58,946 bases of DNA from an uncultured Thermofilaceae archaeon (GTDB lineage: Archaea; Thermoproteota; Thermoprotei; Thermofilales; Thermofilaceae): NCBI GenBank assembly GCA_938036345.1, contig CALHPJ010000022.1:1-58946 (forward strand), read 5' to 3'. The position numbers were made by a program, and so were the translations under genes. Under the pieces are notes generated by a model that was not told the DNA's origin, searched no databases, and saw only the letters and a list, made by a program, of their open reading frames with translations. The stretch's first letter is position 1. Every line of letters starts with the position of its first letter. Shown here one piece after another: positions 18,393 to 27,338 of this stretch.

Positions 18393-18488
18393 GGGCCCGT
18401 AGCTCAGCCTGGCAGAGCACCCGGCTCATAACCGCGAGCTCCCCGGTTAGAAACCGGGGGGTCCCGGGTTCGAATCCCGGCGGGCCCA
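18393..18488 (+). tRNA. tRNA-Met (CAT, elongator type) with intron
   Basis: The acceptor arms GGGCCCG (18393-18399) and CGGGCCC (18481-18487) pair perfectly. The T arm is CCGGG-TTCGAAT-CCCGG. The anticodon stem is CCCGG (18420-18424) with CCGGG (18454-18458), and the loop CTCATAA gives anticodon CAT at 18427-18429. A 22-nt intron fits at the canonical 37/38 position (about 18431-18452). The GC-rich acceptor with G1-C72 and the loop favour elongator tRNA-Met over the initiator; tRNA-Ile2 with a lysidine-like modified CAT is the alternative. No CCA is encoded. Confidence 0.85.
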
Positions 18489-18710
18489 CTACTTAGGTTT
18501 GCGCGTTCCGCCGAGCCCCCTCGGCTTGTCCATCCGCGTGCGCCGGCACTTAGGAGCGGCTACCCGCTGCTCGGGGCCTGTAAGCAGGGGCCCCGGGGAC
18601 GTGCGGCCTCCCGGGGTTTAAGGCCCGCCCACCCCGGCCCCCGCTAGCCCGCGCGGGCCAGGCCGGCGCTTGCAGCAACCGATTTTTACCCCCTCGCGGT
18701 TTTCACCCGC
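18489..18710. other. GC-rich intergenic region with mannosidase promoter
   Basis: No gene is visible between the tRNA and the GTG at 18711. The only A/T-rich element, GATTTTTACC at 18681-18690, lies about 25 nt before that start and is the likely TATA box. Confidence 0.5.
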
Positions 18711-21425
18711 GTGGATAAGCTCAACCTGGTTTTAATCCACCACACCCACTGGGACCGGGAGTGGTACTACACCTTCGATAAGTTCAGGTACAGGCTGGCC
18801 AAGTGCCTCGACCGCGTGCTGGACCTGTTGAAGGACCCCCGCCACGGCCCCTTCATGCTCGACGGGCAGGTCGCCCCCCTGGACGACTACCTAGAGCTCC
18901 GGCCGGAGAGGGCCGCGGAGGTCAGGGAGGCTGTTTCGAGGAACCGGCTGCTCATCGGCCCCTGGTACGTTCAGCCCGACGAGTTCCTCGTCCACGAGGA
19001 GTCGCTTGTCAGGAATCTGATGTACGGGCGCATGCGGGCGAAGGAGTACGGCGGGGTTTTCAGCGTTGGGTACCTGCCCGATACGTTCGGGCACACCGCC
19101 CAGCTGCCGCAGATCCTGAGGGGCTTCGGCATCGACACGTTTGTCTTCCACCGGGGGATGGGGGAGGAGTTCGAGAGGGTCGGCACGCCCTTCTCCTGGT
19201 CGGCCCCGGACGGGAGCGAGGTTATCGCGCTTTTCCTCTACGGCGGCTACTGCAACCTAGCCTGGCTGCCCCCCGACCCCGACGCGGCCGCGGGGATGGT
19301 CCGCGAGCTGTGCGAGGTTTGGAGGAGGCGCCTGCGGACCCTGTCGATCCCGGGGATGGTGGGCTGCGACCACCACCTGCCCAAGGACTACCTGCCGAGA
19401 ATAGCGGAGGAGCTCTCCCGCAGGGACCTGCCCGCGCGCGTATTCCAGGGGACGCTGGAGGACGTCCTCGCTGAGGCCCGCGGGGCGGAGCTTGGCGGGG
19501 TCAGCGGCGAGCTGCTGAGCAGCCGGTACCACCGGGTTCTCTACGGCGTCTGGTCGACGCGCACGTACCTGAAGCAGGCGAACTTCGAGTGCGAGAGCCT
19601 GATGATATACTTCGTCGAGCCGCTCTGGTCCATGGCTTACGTGCTTACCGGCGTCTACCCGGAGAGGGAGATCTGGCAGGCCTGGCGCTACCTGCTGCTC
19701 TGCCACCCCCACGACTCGATCTGCGGCTGCAGCGTCGACGAGGTCCACCGGGAGGTGGAGGCGAGGCTGATGAAGGCCAGGGAACTGGGGGAGGAGCTGC
19801 TGCACTGCACGGGCAGGAGGTACGGGTCTCTTGAGTTCTTCCTCGCCGGAAGGGCGGGCTACAGCTACGAGTGGCACGCGATGCCCCTGATCGCGTCGAG
19901 GGTGGACCTCTCCTTTGCCGGCGACTCCGCCTGCGTTATCGCGTTCAACACCCTGCCGTGGAGGAGGAGGGCTGTCGTGAAGCTGAGGATCAGACCCTAC
20001 AAGTTCACGGTACCCATGCTTGACGAGCTGGCCCGAGTGTCCGGCGGGCACCTATCGAGGGCGGCCTCCGAGCTGGCTGGAAGGGGGGCGGTTATCGGCT
20101 TCGACCTGAGGGGGGCCTCCCTGAGGGGCGCGGAGGGGGAGCTCATCCCCTGCCAGGCGAGGGAGCTGGGCGACGGGACGGTGGAGTTCACGTGGGTCGA
20201 CGACCTCCCGGCTATGGGTTACAAAGCTTACGCTGTCGAGCCCGGGGCCCGACCCGCTACGGCGGTGGGGTCGGGGCAAGCCTGCATCGAGAACGAGTAC
20301 TTGAGGGTGGAGTTCGACCTGGAGAACGGCGGGGCCATGAAGCTGACCGACAAGAGGAGCGGGGAGGTGTACGAGGGGCTGGGTTTGCTCGAGGACGGTG
20401 GGGACGTGGGGGACGAGTACGACTACTCGCCCCCTCAGCTGGACCGGGTCGTAACGAGCCGCGGCTCCCGCGCCAGCTTTAGCGTGGTCGAGAGCGGGCC
20501 GGTCTACACCCGCGCCAGGGTGTCCTACACGCTGAGGGTGCCGGCCTCCGCCTCCCCGGACAGGAGGTCCAGGAGCGTGGAGGAGGTGGAGATCCCCGTG
20601 GAGGTTTACGTGACTCTGTTCTCGGGGATACCGCGGCTCGACCTGGAGATCGTCGTCGACAACAGGGCTAAAGACCATAGGCTCAGGGTGGTTTTCCCGA
20701 CGGGGGTTAGGGGCGGGAAGCACTTGGCGAAGACGCACTACATGGTCATCGAGAGGCCCAACGAGCCGCCGTTCTACTACCCCAGGGGCGAGGAGAAGGC
20801 CCCGGTGCGCACGTGGCCGACGAGGCTCTGGGTCTCCGCCGAGGACGGGAGGAGGGGGCTGTGCGTGGTTGCCAAGGGGCTGCACGAGTACGAGGTGCGG
20901 GAGAGGGATGGGGCGGAGATAGTCTACACGCTGCTGAGGGCAGTCGGCTGGCTCTCGCGGGGCGACCTGCTCACCAGGCCCGGGCACGCGGGCCCGGAGA
21001 TCCAAACTCCCGACGCCCAGTGCCCCGGGCTGCGCAGGTTCGAGCTCTGCGTCATCCCGTACTCGGGGAGCTGGGCCGAAGCCGGAGTCCACAGGGCCGC
21101 CCTGGAGTACGTTGTACCGGGCACAGCGCACGAGGATATCCCCCATAAGGGCGATTTTCCGCCGCAGTACTCGCTTATCGAGGTAGAGGGCGACCCACTG
21201 CTCTTCTCGGCGCTGAAGAGGAGCTCGGACGGGAAGGGCATCGTGCTGAGGGTTTACAACCCCGCGCCCCGGGAGGCGGCGGCCTCGGTGAAGCTCAACT
21301 TCAAGCCGCAAAGGGTCTTCAGAGCCAGGCTCGACGAAACCCCTGTGGAGGAGCTGGCGCCGAGCAGCGAGCTGAAGCTCAGAGTCGGGCCCTACAAGGT
21401 TGAGACGGTGAAGGTGGAGCTCTGA
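18711..21425 (+). CDS. Alpha-mannosidase, GH38 (MngB-like subgroup)
   Basis: 904 residues from a leaderless GTG. The zinc motif is right at the N-terminus: IHHTHWDREWYYTFDKFR (residues 9-26). The nucleophile Asp is in GYLPDTFGHTAQLPQ near residue 122. FHRGMGEEF, LLCHPHDSICGCSVDEVH (near residue 330) and the long C-terminal beta-sandwich match the bacterial and archaeal 2-O-mannosylglycerate or oligomannoside hydrolase type. No signal peptide is present, so it is cytoplasmic. It differs clearly from the GH38 at 13816, which has an additional N-terminal domain; the two probably split different mannosides. Confidence 0.92.
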   Translation: MDKLNLVLIHHTHWDREWYYTFDKFRYRLAKCLDRVLDLLKDPRHGPFMLDGQVAPLDDYLELRPERAAEVREAVSRNRLLIGPWYVQPDEFLVHEESLVRNLMYGRMRAKEYGGVFSVGYLPDTFGHTAQLPQILRGFGIDTFVFHRGMGEEFERVGTPFSWSAPDGSEVIALFLYGGYCNLAWLPPDPDAAAGMVRELCEVWRRRLRTLSIPGMVGCDHHLPKDYLPRIAEELSRRDLPARVFQGTLEDVLAEARGAELGGVSGELLSSRYHRVLYGVWSTRTYLKQANFECESLMIYFVEPLWSMAYVLTGVYPEREIWQAWRYLLLCHPHDSICGCSVDEVHREVEARLMKARELGEELLHCTGRRYGSLEFFLAGRAGYSYEWHAMPLIASRVDLSFAGDSACVIAFNTLPWRRRAVVKLRIRPYKFTVPMLDELARVSGGHLSRAASELAGRGAVIGFDLRGASLRGAEGELIPCQARELGDGTVEFTWVDDLPAMGYKAYAVEPGARPATAVGSGQACIENEYLRVEFDLENGGAMKLTDKRSGEVYEGLGLLEDGGDVGDEYDYSPPQLDRVVTSRGSRASFSVVESGPVYTRARVSYTLRVPASASPDRRSRSVEEVEIPVEVYVTLFSGIPRLDLEIVVDNRAKDHRLRVVFPTGVRGGKHLAKTHYMVIERPNEPPFYYPRGEEKAPVRTWPTRLWVSAEDGRRGLCVVAKGLHEYEVRERDGAEIVYTLLRAVGWLSRGDLLTRPGHAGPEIQTPDAQCPGLRRFELCVIPYSGSWAEAGVHRAALEYVVPGTAHEDIPHKGDFPPQYSLIEVEGDPLLFSALKRSSDGKGIVLRVYNPAPREAAASVKLNFKPQRVFRARLDETPVEELAPSSELKLRVGPYKVETVKVEL

Positions 21426-21616
21426 ACCCCTCCGCGGTAGGCCGGTGCAGCCCACTCCGCCCGCGGCTTTAGGGGGTTGGCACACCTTTGGAGGCGAAGC
21501 CCGGGGCGGCGGGGGCCCGGTTTCTTCCATTTCAGTGTTGAAACCCTGCGAAAAGTTCAATTGGTGGCAAGGTTGGGCGGGCAAGAAGGTGCTTCCGGCG
21601 TCCACGGGTGTGCGGT
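21426..21616. other. Intergenic region before the UbiA gene
   Basis: Mostly GC-rich with a lower-GC island around 21528-21575. No convincing gene. The TTCCATTTCAG stretch near 21524 may include promoter sequence for the next operon. Confidence 0.4.
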
Positions 21617-22561
21617 ATGGTTTACGGAGGGTGCGCGGCCCGGCGGCGCTCCGGGTCCCGGAGTCCCCGCGAGCTCGTCCAGCCAGCCGCGCTACTGTAC
21701 CGCAATGCCAGGGTCAGGGACTGGAGAGCTTACATCGCGGTGGGGGCGCTCGGTTACCTGCATGGCTCGCCGGGTCTATCGGCCGGCGAGCTTGCCCAGA
21801 GCGCGGTCGCGCTGGCGGCCACCTTAGCGCTGTACTTGGCTTTCGCCTTCTCCATTAACAACTGCTTCGATGTGGACTGCGATAGGCTTCAGCAGCGGAA
21901 GCTTGCCAAGAACCCGGTAGCGGCGGGCCTGGTCAGCTTCAGGACCGGTTTGGCCCTTTCCCTGTGCATGGCGTCCGCGGGACTTTTGCTCACTCTGGTG
22001 TGGTTCCAACCGGCTAGCACCCCCTCAGCGGTATACCTGGCTTTGCTCGCCTTAGCCGGTTTCTACTCCTCACCCCCTCTGAGGCTCAAGTCGGTGCCGC
22101 CTTTCGACCTCTTATCGCACAGCCTGTTTTTCGGGGGTCTGCTGTACCTGTACGGAGCATCGGTGGGGGGAGAGTTGCCCGCCCCTCTGCTGCCCATAGC
22201 CCTATCCGTATCCCTGTACTCTGCGATATTGGAGCTAAGGAACCACCTCGAGGATTTCCAGGCGGATGCTGGCGCTGGAGTTAGGACCGCGGCAACCTGG
22301 CTGGGGTACGAAAGGGCGGAGACGGTATTGCGGGCGCTCCTGGCTTGGCACTGGGCATGCCTAACCGCCCTTTCGGCCCTTTTCCACCCCTACACCTCAG
22401 CGATACCGGCGGCGGCCCTTATCTACCTGCTCGCTCGGTGGAGGGGCATCGGCGCCTCATCGAGCTACCTTAGAGCGGCCGACCTGGCGACCTGCGCCTT
22501 TTACGCTGCCGTTACGCTTCTGCTTATTTCAGCGGCGGCGCCGGGGGTGCTGCCCCTTTGA
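21617..22561 (+). CDS. UbiA-family prenyltransferase-like membrane protein
   Basis: 314 residues from ATG 21617 (a GTG nine bases earlier is possible). The first Asp-rich motif is NNCFDVDCDRLQQRKL near residue 83, the second LRNHLEDFQADAGAG near residue 210; both bind the Mg-diphosphate of the prenyl donor. Seven to nine hydrophobic segments surround them. In archaea such enzymes build geranylgeranylglyceryl lipids, quinones or prenylated sugars. The N-terminal 25 residues are unusually Arg-rich and may not be translated. Its last codons overlap the TTG start of the glycosyltransferase, so the pair is translationally coupled and probably works on one lipid-linked sugar or glycolipid (inference). 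Confidence 0.8.
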   Translation: MVYGGCAARRRSGSRSPRELVQPAALLYRNARVRDWRAYIAVGALGYLHGSPGLSAGELAQSAVALAATLALYLAFAFSINNCFDVDCDRLQQRKLAKNPVAAGLVSFRTGLALSLCMASAGLLLTLVWFQPASTPSAVYLALLALAGFYSSPPLRLKSVPPFDLLSHSLFFGGLLYLYGASVGGELPAPLLPIALSVSLYSAILELRNHLEDFQADAGAGVRTAATWLGYERAETVLRALLAWHWACLTALSALFHPYTSAIPAAALIYLLARWRGIGASSSYLRAADLATCAFYAAVTLLLISAAAPGVLPL

Positions 22562-23679
22562 GGGTAATTCTCGCCAGCGACTACTTCTACCCAAAAATCG
22601 GCGGGATAACGACCCACATCGAATACCTAGCCAGGTCGCTCGAGCGGAGGGGCCACGAGGTGGTTATCCTGACCAAGAGGGGCAACTTCGACGACTCCTC
22701 CCACGGCTTAGACGTCGTCAGGGTTAACTCCCTTTTCAACTACCCGGGCGTTCTGGACATACCCAGCACCGGCGAAATTGACCGCGCCATCGAGCGGGTG
22801 AGGCCCGACGTCGTGCACGCCCACCACGCCTTCTCGCCGCTTTCGCTGTTCTCCATGTCGGTGGCGAAGAGGCGCGCCGTAGCCACGGTGCTCACAAACC
22901 ACTCGATACAGTTCATGTACAACTTCGACCTCCTGTGGAGGCCCTCGTCGTACGTGCTATTCCCGATACGCCAGATGATAAACAACGCCGACAGGATAGT
23001 GGCCGTGAGCCAGGCCGCTAAGGAGTTCATCCGCTACTTCACGGACAAGGATGTGGCGGTGATACCGAACGGGGTGAGCGTCGAGGAGTTCGCCCCCGGG
23101 GAGAAGGAGTTCGACGGGAGGAGCATACTCTTCGTCGGCAGGCTCGTCTATAGGAAGGGTGTGCACCTCCTGCTGGAGGTGATGCTCCGCGTCGTCGCGG
23201 AGCTGCCAGACGCGCACCTGACGATAGCCGGTACGGGCTACCTGGCCCCGTTCATAAAGCACCTTGCCGGGGATTGGGGGCTGCAGAGGAACGTGACCAT
23301 CGTCCTGAGGCCCAGCAGGCCGGAGTTGATCGAGCTCTACCGCAGAGCTAACGTGTTCGTGCTCCCCTCGATTTACGGCGAGTCCTTCGGGATCGTCGCG
23401 CTTGAGGCGATGGCCTCCAAAACCCCGATAGTTGCGGCGAACCAGGGCGGGATAGGCGAGATCGTAAAGCACGGGGAGACGGGGTTCCTGGTAAAAAGGG
23501 GGGATGTGGAGTCGATGGCCGACTACGTCATCCGGCTTCTGGAGGACAAGAGCTGCGCGAGAGCGGTTTCCGAGAAAGCTTTCGAGAGCGTGCGGAACTA
23601 CGATTGGAGCGTGATAACCCCTAGGATAGAGAAAGTCTACGAGGAGGCCGCTGCCGAGCCGAGGCGGCCTGAATCCTAG
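22558..23679 (+). CDS. GT4-family glycosyltransferase
   Basis: 373 residues. It starts at TTG 22558 inside the stop of the UbiA gene (TTGA overlap). GT-B fold: N-terminal acceptor domain with ASDYFYPKIGGITTHIEYLA, VVHAHHAFSPLSLF and VLTNHSI; donor domain with IPNGVSVEEFAPG, SILFVGRLVYRKGVHLLLE and the E-x7-E motif GESFGIVALEAMA near residue 274. This is the PIG-A/diglucosyl-diacylglycerol-synthase-like branch, retaining, using an NDP-sugar. It likely transfers a sugar to a lipid at the inner face of the membrane, consistent with its coupling to a prenyltransferase. Confidence 0.9.
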   Translation: MRVILASDYFYPKIGGITTHIEYLARSLERRGHEVVILTKRGNFDDSSHGLDVVRVNSLFNYPGVLDIPSTGEIDRAIERVRPDVVHAHHAFSPLSLFSMSVAKRRAVATVLTNHSIQFMYNFDLLWRPSSYVLFPIRQMINNADRIVAVSQAAKEFIRYFTDKDVAVIPNGVSVEEFAPGEKEFDGRSILFVGRLVYRKGVHLLLEVMLRVVAELPDAHLTIAGTGYLAPFIKHLAGDWGLQRNVTIVLRPSRPELIELYRRANVFVLPSIYGESFGIVALEAMASKTPIVAANQGGIGEIVKHGETGFLVKRGDVESMADYVIRLLEDKSCARAVSEKAFESVRNYDWSVITPRIEKVYEEAAAEPRRPES

Positions 23680-23693
23680 GCTGCAGGCGCCGC

Positions 23694-24098
23694 CTAAAGG
23701 TAGCCCCTCGCCTCCCCCTTACCGGGCTGCTGAGCTGGGGCTGGCATCGGCACTGGAGGGGGTAGGCCGACCTCCCTCGATAGGAGGGCGATTATGGGGA
23801 AGACGTAGCCGTAGACCGAGGTGGCTATAGCCGGCGGGGCTTGCCCGCTCCTCACCCCGGCCTCCAGCGCGCTGCGCTCCTCCTCGCCGCTCGGGACGAT
23901 GTTCGCCGAGCCCTTCACGTCTATCGAGGCTATCGGCGGCGAGTACTCGAGCTTGACTACGAAGCTGAGCCTGTACCCCAGCTGGCTTTTCTCGAGCTTG
24001 CCTAGCACTATGTTGATGTTGATCCCCAGCTGGCTGATCGGCTCGAAGTTGTACCTCTCGGCACGGATGCTCTCCACCTGGAACGAGATGTTGGGCAT
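23694..24098 (-). CDS. Conserved small beta-rich protein, SecB-like fold suspected
   Basis: 134 residues. ATG 24098 is favoured over ATG 24113 because the minus-strand element GGCTATAAC (about 24124-24132) sits about 27 nt before it. Alternating strands (ISFQVESIRAERY, INININIVLG, RLSFVVKLEYSP, IASIDVKGSANIV) are followed by a helix TSVYGYVFPIIALLSREVGL and the tail LPPPVPMPAP. A strand-rich body ending in a helix and PPP motif is the pattern of archaeal SecB-like small proteins, but I name the fold only tentatively. It is divergent from the transglutaminase gene with a shared promoter region. Confidence 0.55.
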   Translation of the reverse strand: MPNISFQVESIRAERYNFEPISQLGININIVLGKLEKSQLGYRLSFVVKLEYSPPIASIDVKGSANIVPSGEEERSALEAGVRSGQAPPAIATSVYGYVFPIIALLSREVGLPPPVPMPAPAQQPGKGEARGYL

Positions 24099-24165
24099 AC
24101 TCCGCCTTTCCATTGAGCCCCCGAGTTATAGCCTTTTTGCGTCCGAGCCGCGGGTGGCTAAAAGG

Positions 24166-24173
24166 CTATAAAG
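24166..24173 (+). promoter_or_regulatory. TATA element for the transglutaminase-like gene
   Basis: CTATAAAG precedes GTG 24194 by about 24 nt and selects that start over the earlier in-frame codons. A mirror element for the minus-strand gene lies about 40 bases to the left. Confidence 0.5.
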
Positions 24174-24193
24174 GGCGCGCCCGGGTAGCACCC

Positions 24194-25597
24194 GTGCAGG
24201 ATAACGCGCTGCACTTCGCAGCCTTACCCCTACCCGGGGATCTGCGCTCACTTCTAGAGCGGGGCGAGCTTTCGAAGGCTGAGCAGTCGATAGCAGGAAT
24301 GCTCCGCGCGGCCACGGGAGTTGAGCGGCTGAGGCTCGAGTTCGAGCTCGACAGGATCGCCAGGTGGAGGTACGAGTTCCCCTACACGCTGGACCAGGGC
24401 TTCGAGGAGCTTGCGAAGGAGGTGCCGGACCTGGAGCGCGGGGAGATGGAGGCGCTGCTGGCCAAGGGCTGCCTGGACTACGCGGTTATCGATGGGGAGG
24501 TGCGACTGCTGAGGAGGTTCGTCCCCAACGCGTTCTGGATGTGCCCCGAGCTGAAAGCGAGGCGGGTTAAAGGCTGGGACGAGCTCGGCTGGGCTGCCCG
24601 CGCCGCCCTGAGGGGTCGCGCAGACCGCGTAGTCCGGGCCGCCCGCGAATCCGGCGGCGGGCACGTGCTGCCCCTGAGGTACAGGGTCCGAGCCGAGGCT
24701 GTAGTCAAGCCGGGTGCGGTCCCCGAGGGGGAGACGCTCAGGGTGTGGCTGCCGCTGCCGCGGGTCTGCGAGCTGCACCCCGAGGTGCGAGTGCTTTCCG
24801 CCGACCCCAAGCCCGTCCGCATTGCAGGCGAGGAGCACCCCCAGAGGACCGCCTACTTCGAGGTTGAAATGGGGGCCGAGGGGAGCGCGTGCCGCGTAGA
24901 GTTCGAGTTCGTCTCCCGGGGTTTCTACACGGAGGTCGATCCCCGGCAGGCCTACGTCGACGAGAGGTCGGAGGTCTACGAGCTCTACACTTCGGAGCGC
25001 CCACCGCACATCGTGAAAACACCCTACATAGTGGACCTGGCTCGCCGCATCGTGGGGGGTGAGAGGAACCCCTACCTGGCGGCCAGGAGGATCTGGGATT
25101 GGGTGACCGGCAACGTGCGCTACACCTACGCTAGGGACTACGCCCTCTACGACTGCATTAGCGAGTACGTGGCCAGGGAGAGGCGGGGGGATTGCGGCAT
25201 GCAGGCTCTGCTCTTCATCACACTCTGCCGCATAGCTGGAATACCGGCGCGGTGGCAGTCGGGCTGGTACATGAACCCGGTGAGGTGGGGGATGCACGAC
25301 TGGGCCCAGTTCTACGTCGAGCCGTACGGGTGGCTCTACGCGGACCCCAGCTTCGGCGGGAAGCGGCACGGCGAGGAGTGGAGGAACAGCTTCTACTTCG
25401 GCGGCAGCGAGGGCTACAGGATGGCCCCTAACATCGAGATCTCGTCGCACTTCGACCCTCCGAAGAGGTTCTTCAGGTCCGACCCCGTCGACAACCAGCG
25501 CGGCGAGGTGGAGTGGGAGCGCGGCAACCTCTACTACGATAAGTGGGACTTCCGCCTGTCCATTCTCGAGGTCAGGAGCCTGGAGGAGCTCGAGTGA
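24194..25597 (+). CDS. Transglutaminase-like cysteine protease-fold protein
   Basis: 467 residues from leaderless GTG 24194. An alpha-helical N-terminal half precedes a beta-domain, then the transglutaminase core (PF01841): Cys in RRGDCGMQALLFITLCRIAG near residue 334, His in WGMHDWAQFYVEPYGW near 367 and Asp in YADPSFGG near 382, so the triad is complete. The FDPPKRFFRSDPVDNQRGE tail is common to archaeal members. There is no signal peptide. Members act as peptidases or isopeptidases, and the substrate is unknown. Codon use matches the GC-rich neighbours. Confidence 0.82.
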   Translation: MQDNALHFAALPLPGDLRSLLERGELSKAEQSIAGMLRAATGVERLRLEFELDRIARWRYEFPYTLDQGFEELAKEVPDLERGEMEALLAKGCLDYAVIDGEVRLLRRFVPNAFWMCPELKARRVKGWDELGWAARAALRGRADRVVRAARESGGGHVLPLRYRVRAEAVVKPGAVPEGETLRVWLPLPRVCELHPEVRVLSADPKPVRIAGEEHPQRTAYFEVEMGAEGSACRVEFEFVSRGFYTEVDPRQAYVDERSEVYELYTSERPPHIVKTPYIVDLARRIVGGERNPYLAARRIWDWVTGNVRYTYARDYALYDCISEYVARERRGDCGMQALLFITLCRIAGIPARWQSGWYMNPVRWGMHDWAQFYVEPYGWLYADPSFGGKRHGEEWRNSFYFGGSEGYRMAPNIEISSHFDPPKRFFRSDPVDNQRGEVEWERGNLYYDKWDFRLSILEVRSLEELE

Positions 25598-25640
25598 GCC
25601 GGGCGCGAGGCAACTGGGTGGGGCCACAGGCGCCGCGCGC

Positions 25641-26639
25641 CTACTTCCCGCCCTCTTCGTCGTAGGATAGCCTCTCCGAGAGCAGGATCAGCGTTGGAGT
25701 GGCGAGGGCCTCGCCGAACTCCTTGAGGAGCTGCTTCATCACCTCGCTCCTAAACATCTGGGGGTAGACCGGCTTCTCGGGCCTGACTCTAAGCTCGTAG
25801 GTCACGGAGTACGGGGATAGCTCGCTGACTAGGAGGCGGTAGTCGCTGACCCCGATGCTCTCGTGCTGCTCGCCGTAGGCCTGCAGCGCCCTCGCAACGC
25901 CGGCCTTGACGTCCTCGTAGGGGAAGCTGTAGGGCAGGGTGAAGCGCAGGTCCACGTAGCTCCGGGTTCTGCGGGTGAAGGTCCTCCTGTAGCTCTCTAT
26001 CAGGAACTTGAGGTTGGGCACGTATACTTCCTCGTTGAGGCTGTTCAGCAGGACTGCGTGCGAGTAACCCACTTTAACGACCTTCAATACCTCGCCACCG
26101 AAGCTTATGTAATCACCCTCCTCGACTAGGTCGCTGAACCTCAGCACCACCCACGCCAGGTAGTTGCCGAAGATCTCCCTAACCTGCAGGGCCACGATCA
26201 TGGCGATTAGGATTGAGGCAAACCCCGAAAGCGTAGACGCGAGCCACTCCGCCACTCCAGCTACCGCAGCCACCCTGATCGAAACCAGCCTCAAGATGGC
26301 CACGATGAACACCAGAACCGCGACGGCGCCGAAGGATGCCCGAATAAAGGGCATCAGTGGCCTGTAAGCCGGCTTCCTCCCCAGGGGTGTAAGGATCGCG
26401 CCACCTATATCGTACGCTAGCCTGGCCAGGAAGTAGGATAGAGCAAGCGAGATGAGCCCGAATAGAGCGATGTATGCGCTCAGAGACTGCTCGGGAGGCA
26501 GGATGAGCCCAATGCCGTGCACTATGAGTTGCTCTGAAAGGTGCACTGCGAGCAGCAACGCCGCTGCCACCGTCACTCGCAGCAAAGACCGCTTAAGCGT
26601 TTGCAGCACGTTTAAACCGCTCTGGTAGGCATTCCGCAA
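25641..26639 (-). CDS. MscS-family mechanosensitive channel
   Basis: 332 residues from TTG 26639. Transmembrane segments lie at LRVTVAAALLLAVHL, SAYIALFGLISLALSY, FGAVAVLVFIVAILRLV and WLASTLSGFASILIAMIVAL; the last is the Gly/Ala-rich pore helix TM3. The MscS beta-domain follows (FSDLVEEGDYISFGGEVLKV, NEEVYVPNLKFLI) and an alpha/beta cytoplasmic cage. It releases solutes on hypo-osmotic shock. The pairing of the gene with no partner is usual. Confidence 0.88.
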   Translation of the reverse strand: MRNAYQSGLNVLQTLKRSLLRVTVAAALLLAVHLSEQLIVHGIGLILPPEQSLSAYIALFGLISLALSYFLARLAYDIGGAILTPLGRKPAYRPLMPFIRASFGAVAVLVFIVAILRLVSIRVAAVAGVAEWLASTLSGFASILIAMIVALQVREIFGNYLAWVVLRFSDLVEEGDYISFGGEVLKVVKVGYSHAVLLNSLNEEVYVPNLKFLIESYRRTFTRRTRSYVDLRFTLPYSFPYEDVKAGVARALQAYGEQHESIGVSDYRLLVSELSPYSVTYELRVRPEKPVYPQMFRSEVMKQLLKEFGEALATPTLILLSERLSYDEEGGK

Positions 26640-26826
26640 GGCACTCGAGTGGGCTTCCCCGCGGGCAGATAAGAGGGTTGCGTTTACGCTTCACTTCAGG
26701 CCGCCGCGGGCTTACGTAAAGCTGCCTTGGCCCAGCCTTTTACCTGGGACCGCTCAGGGGGCGGATGCTAGCTGGAGAGCTAAGGGTTATAAGGGAGGGA
26801 AAGAAATCCATCGGGAGGCGTGCGCT

Positions 26827-27315
26827 ATGAGCGCCTTCGACATAAGGTCGGATTTCAACAGGCAGTTGAACCAGGAGCTCCGAAACGCTTACCTTTACTT
26901 TTCGATGTCCGCCTTCTTCGATCGCTTATCGTTAACCGGGTTCGCCCACTTTTTCAGAGCCCAGGCGAAGGAGGAGCTTGGGCACGCGTTGAAATTCTAC
27001 GAGTTCATCGTGGACAGGGGGTGGAAAGTCCAGCTCCAGGAAATCCCCGAGCCTAAAACTGAGTGGGGCAGCGCTCTGGAAGCCGTGCAGGATTTCCTGA
27101 AAGCCGAGGAGGAGAACACGAAGCGCATATGGCAGATGGTAGACTTGGCACGCCAAGTCGGCGATAAGGCGGCCGAGAGCTTCCTGCGGTGGTTTGTTGA
27201 CGAGCAGGTGGAGGAGGAGAAGACTGCGAGCTGGCTTCTGGCGCGCTTAGAGCTAGTGAGGGATCAGCCAGCTGGGCTGCTTGCGCTGGATAGGGAGCTC
27301 TCCGAGAGAAAGTAG
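26827..27315 (+). CDS. Ferritin
   Basis: 162 residues, with ribosome site GGGAGG nine bases before ATG 26827 and a TATA-like GGTTATAAGG about 35 nt upstream. A four-helix ferritin with the ferroxidase ligands visible: NQELRNAYLYF (Glu17), AKEELGHALKFYEF (Glu and His), EEENTKRIW and WFVDEQVEEE. Residue pattern and length match non-heme prokaryotic ferritin (FtnA type). It stores iron and protects from ferrous oxidation. The strong Shine-Dalgarno contrasts with the leaderless genes around it. Confidence 0.9.
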   Translation: MSAFDIRSDFNRQLNQELRNAYLYFSMSAFFDRLSLTGFAHFFRAQAKEELGHALKFYEFIVDRGWKVQLQEIPEPKTEWGSALEAVQDFLKAEEENTKRIWQMVDLARQVGDKAAESFLRWFVDEQVEEEKTASWLLARLELVRDQPAGLLALDRELSERK

Positions 27316-27338
27316 CGTCGCGGTGCTAGCTTAGGCAA

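Noticed and set aside
18118-18489. A 123-residue minus-strand frame beginning MGPPGFEPGTPRF
   Set aside because: It is the reverse complement of the tRNA gene and its upstream sequence; this opening phrase is a well-known tRNA artefact.
20052-21605. A 517-codon minus-strand frame
   Set aside because: It runs antisense through the GH38 gene; long antisense frames are expected in GC-rich coding DNA and the translation is Pro/Arg/Gly-rich without domains.
24254-25627. A 457-codon minus-strand frame
   Set aside because: Antisense shadow of the transglutaminase-like gene, with no recognisable motif and no promoter.
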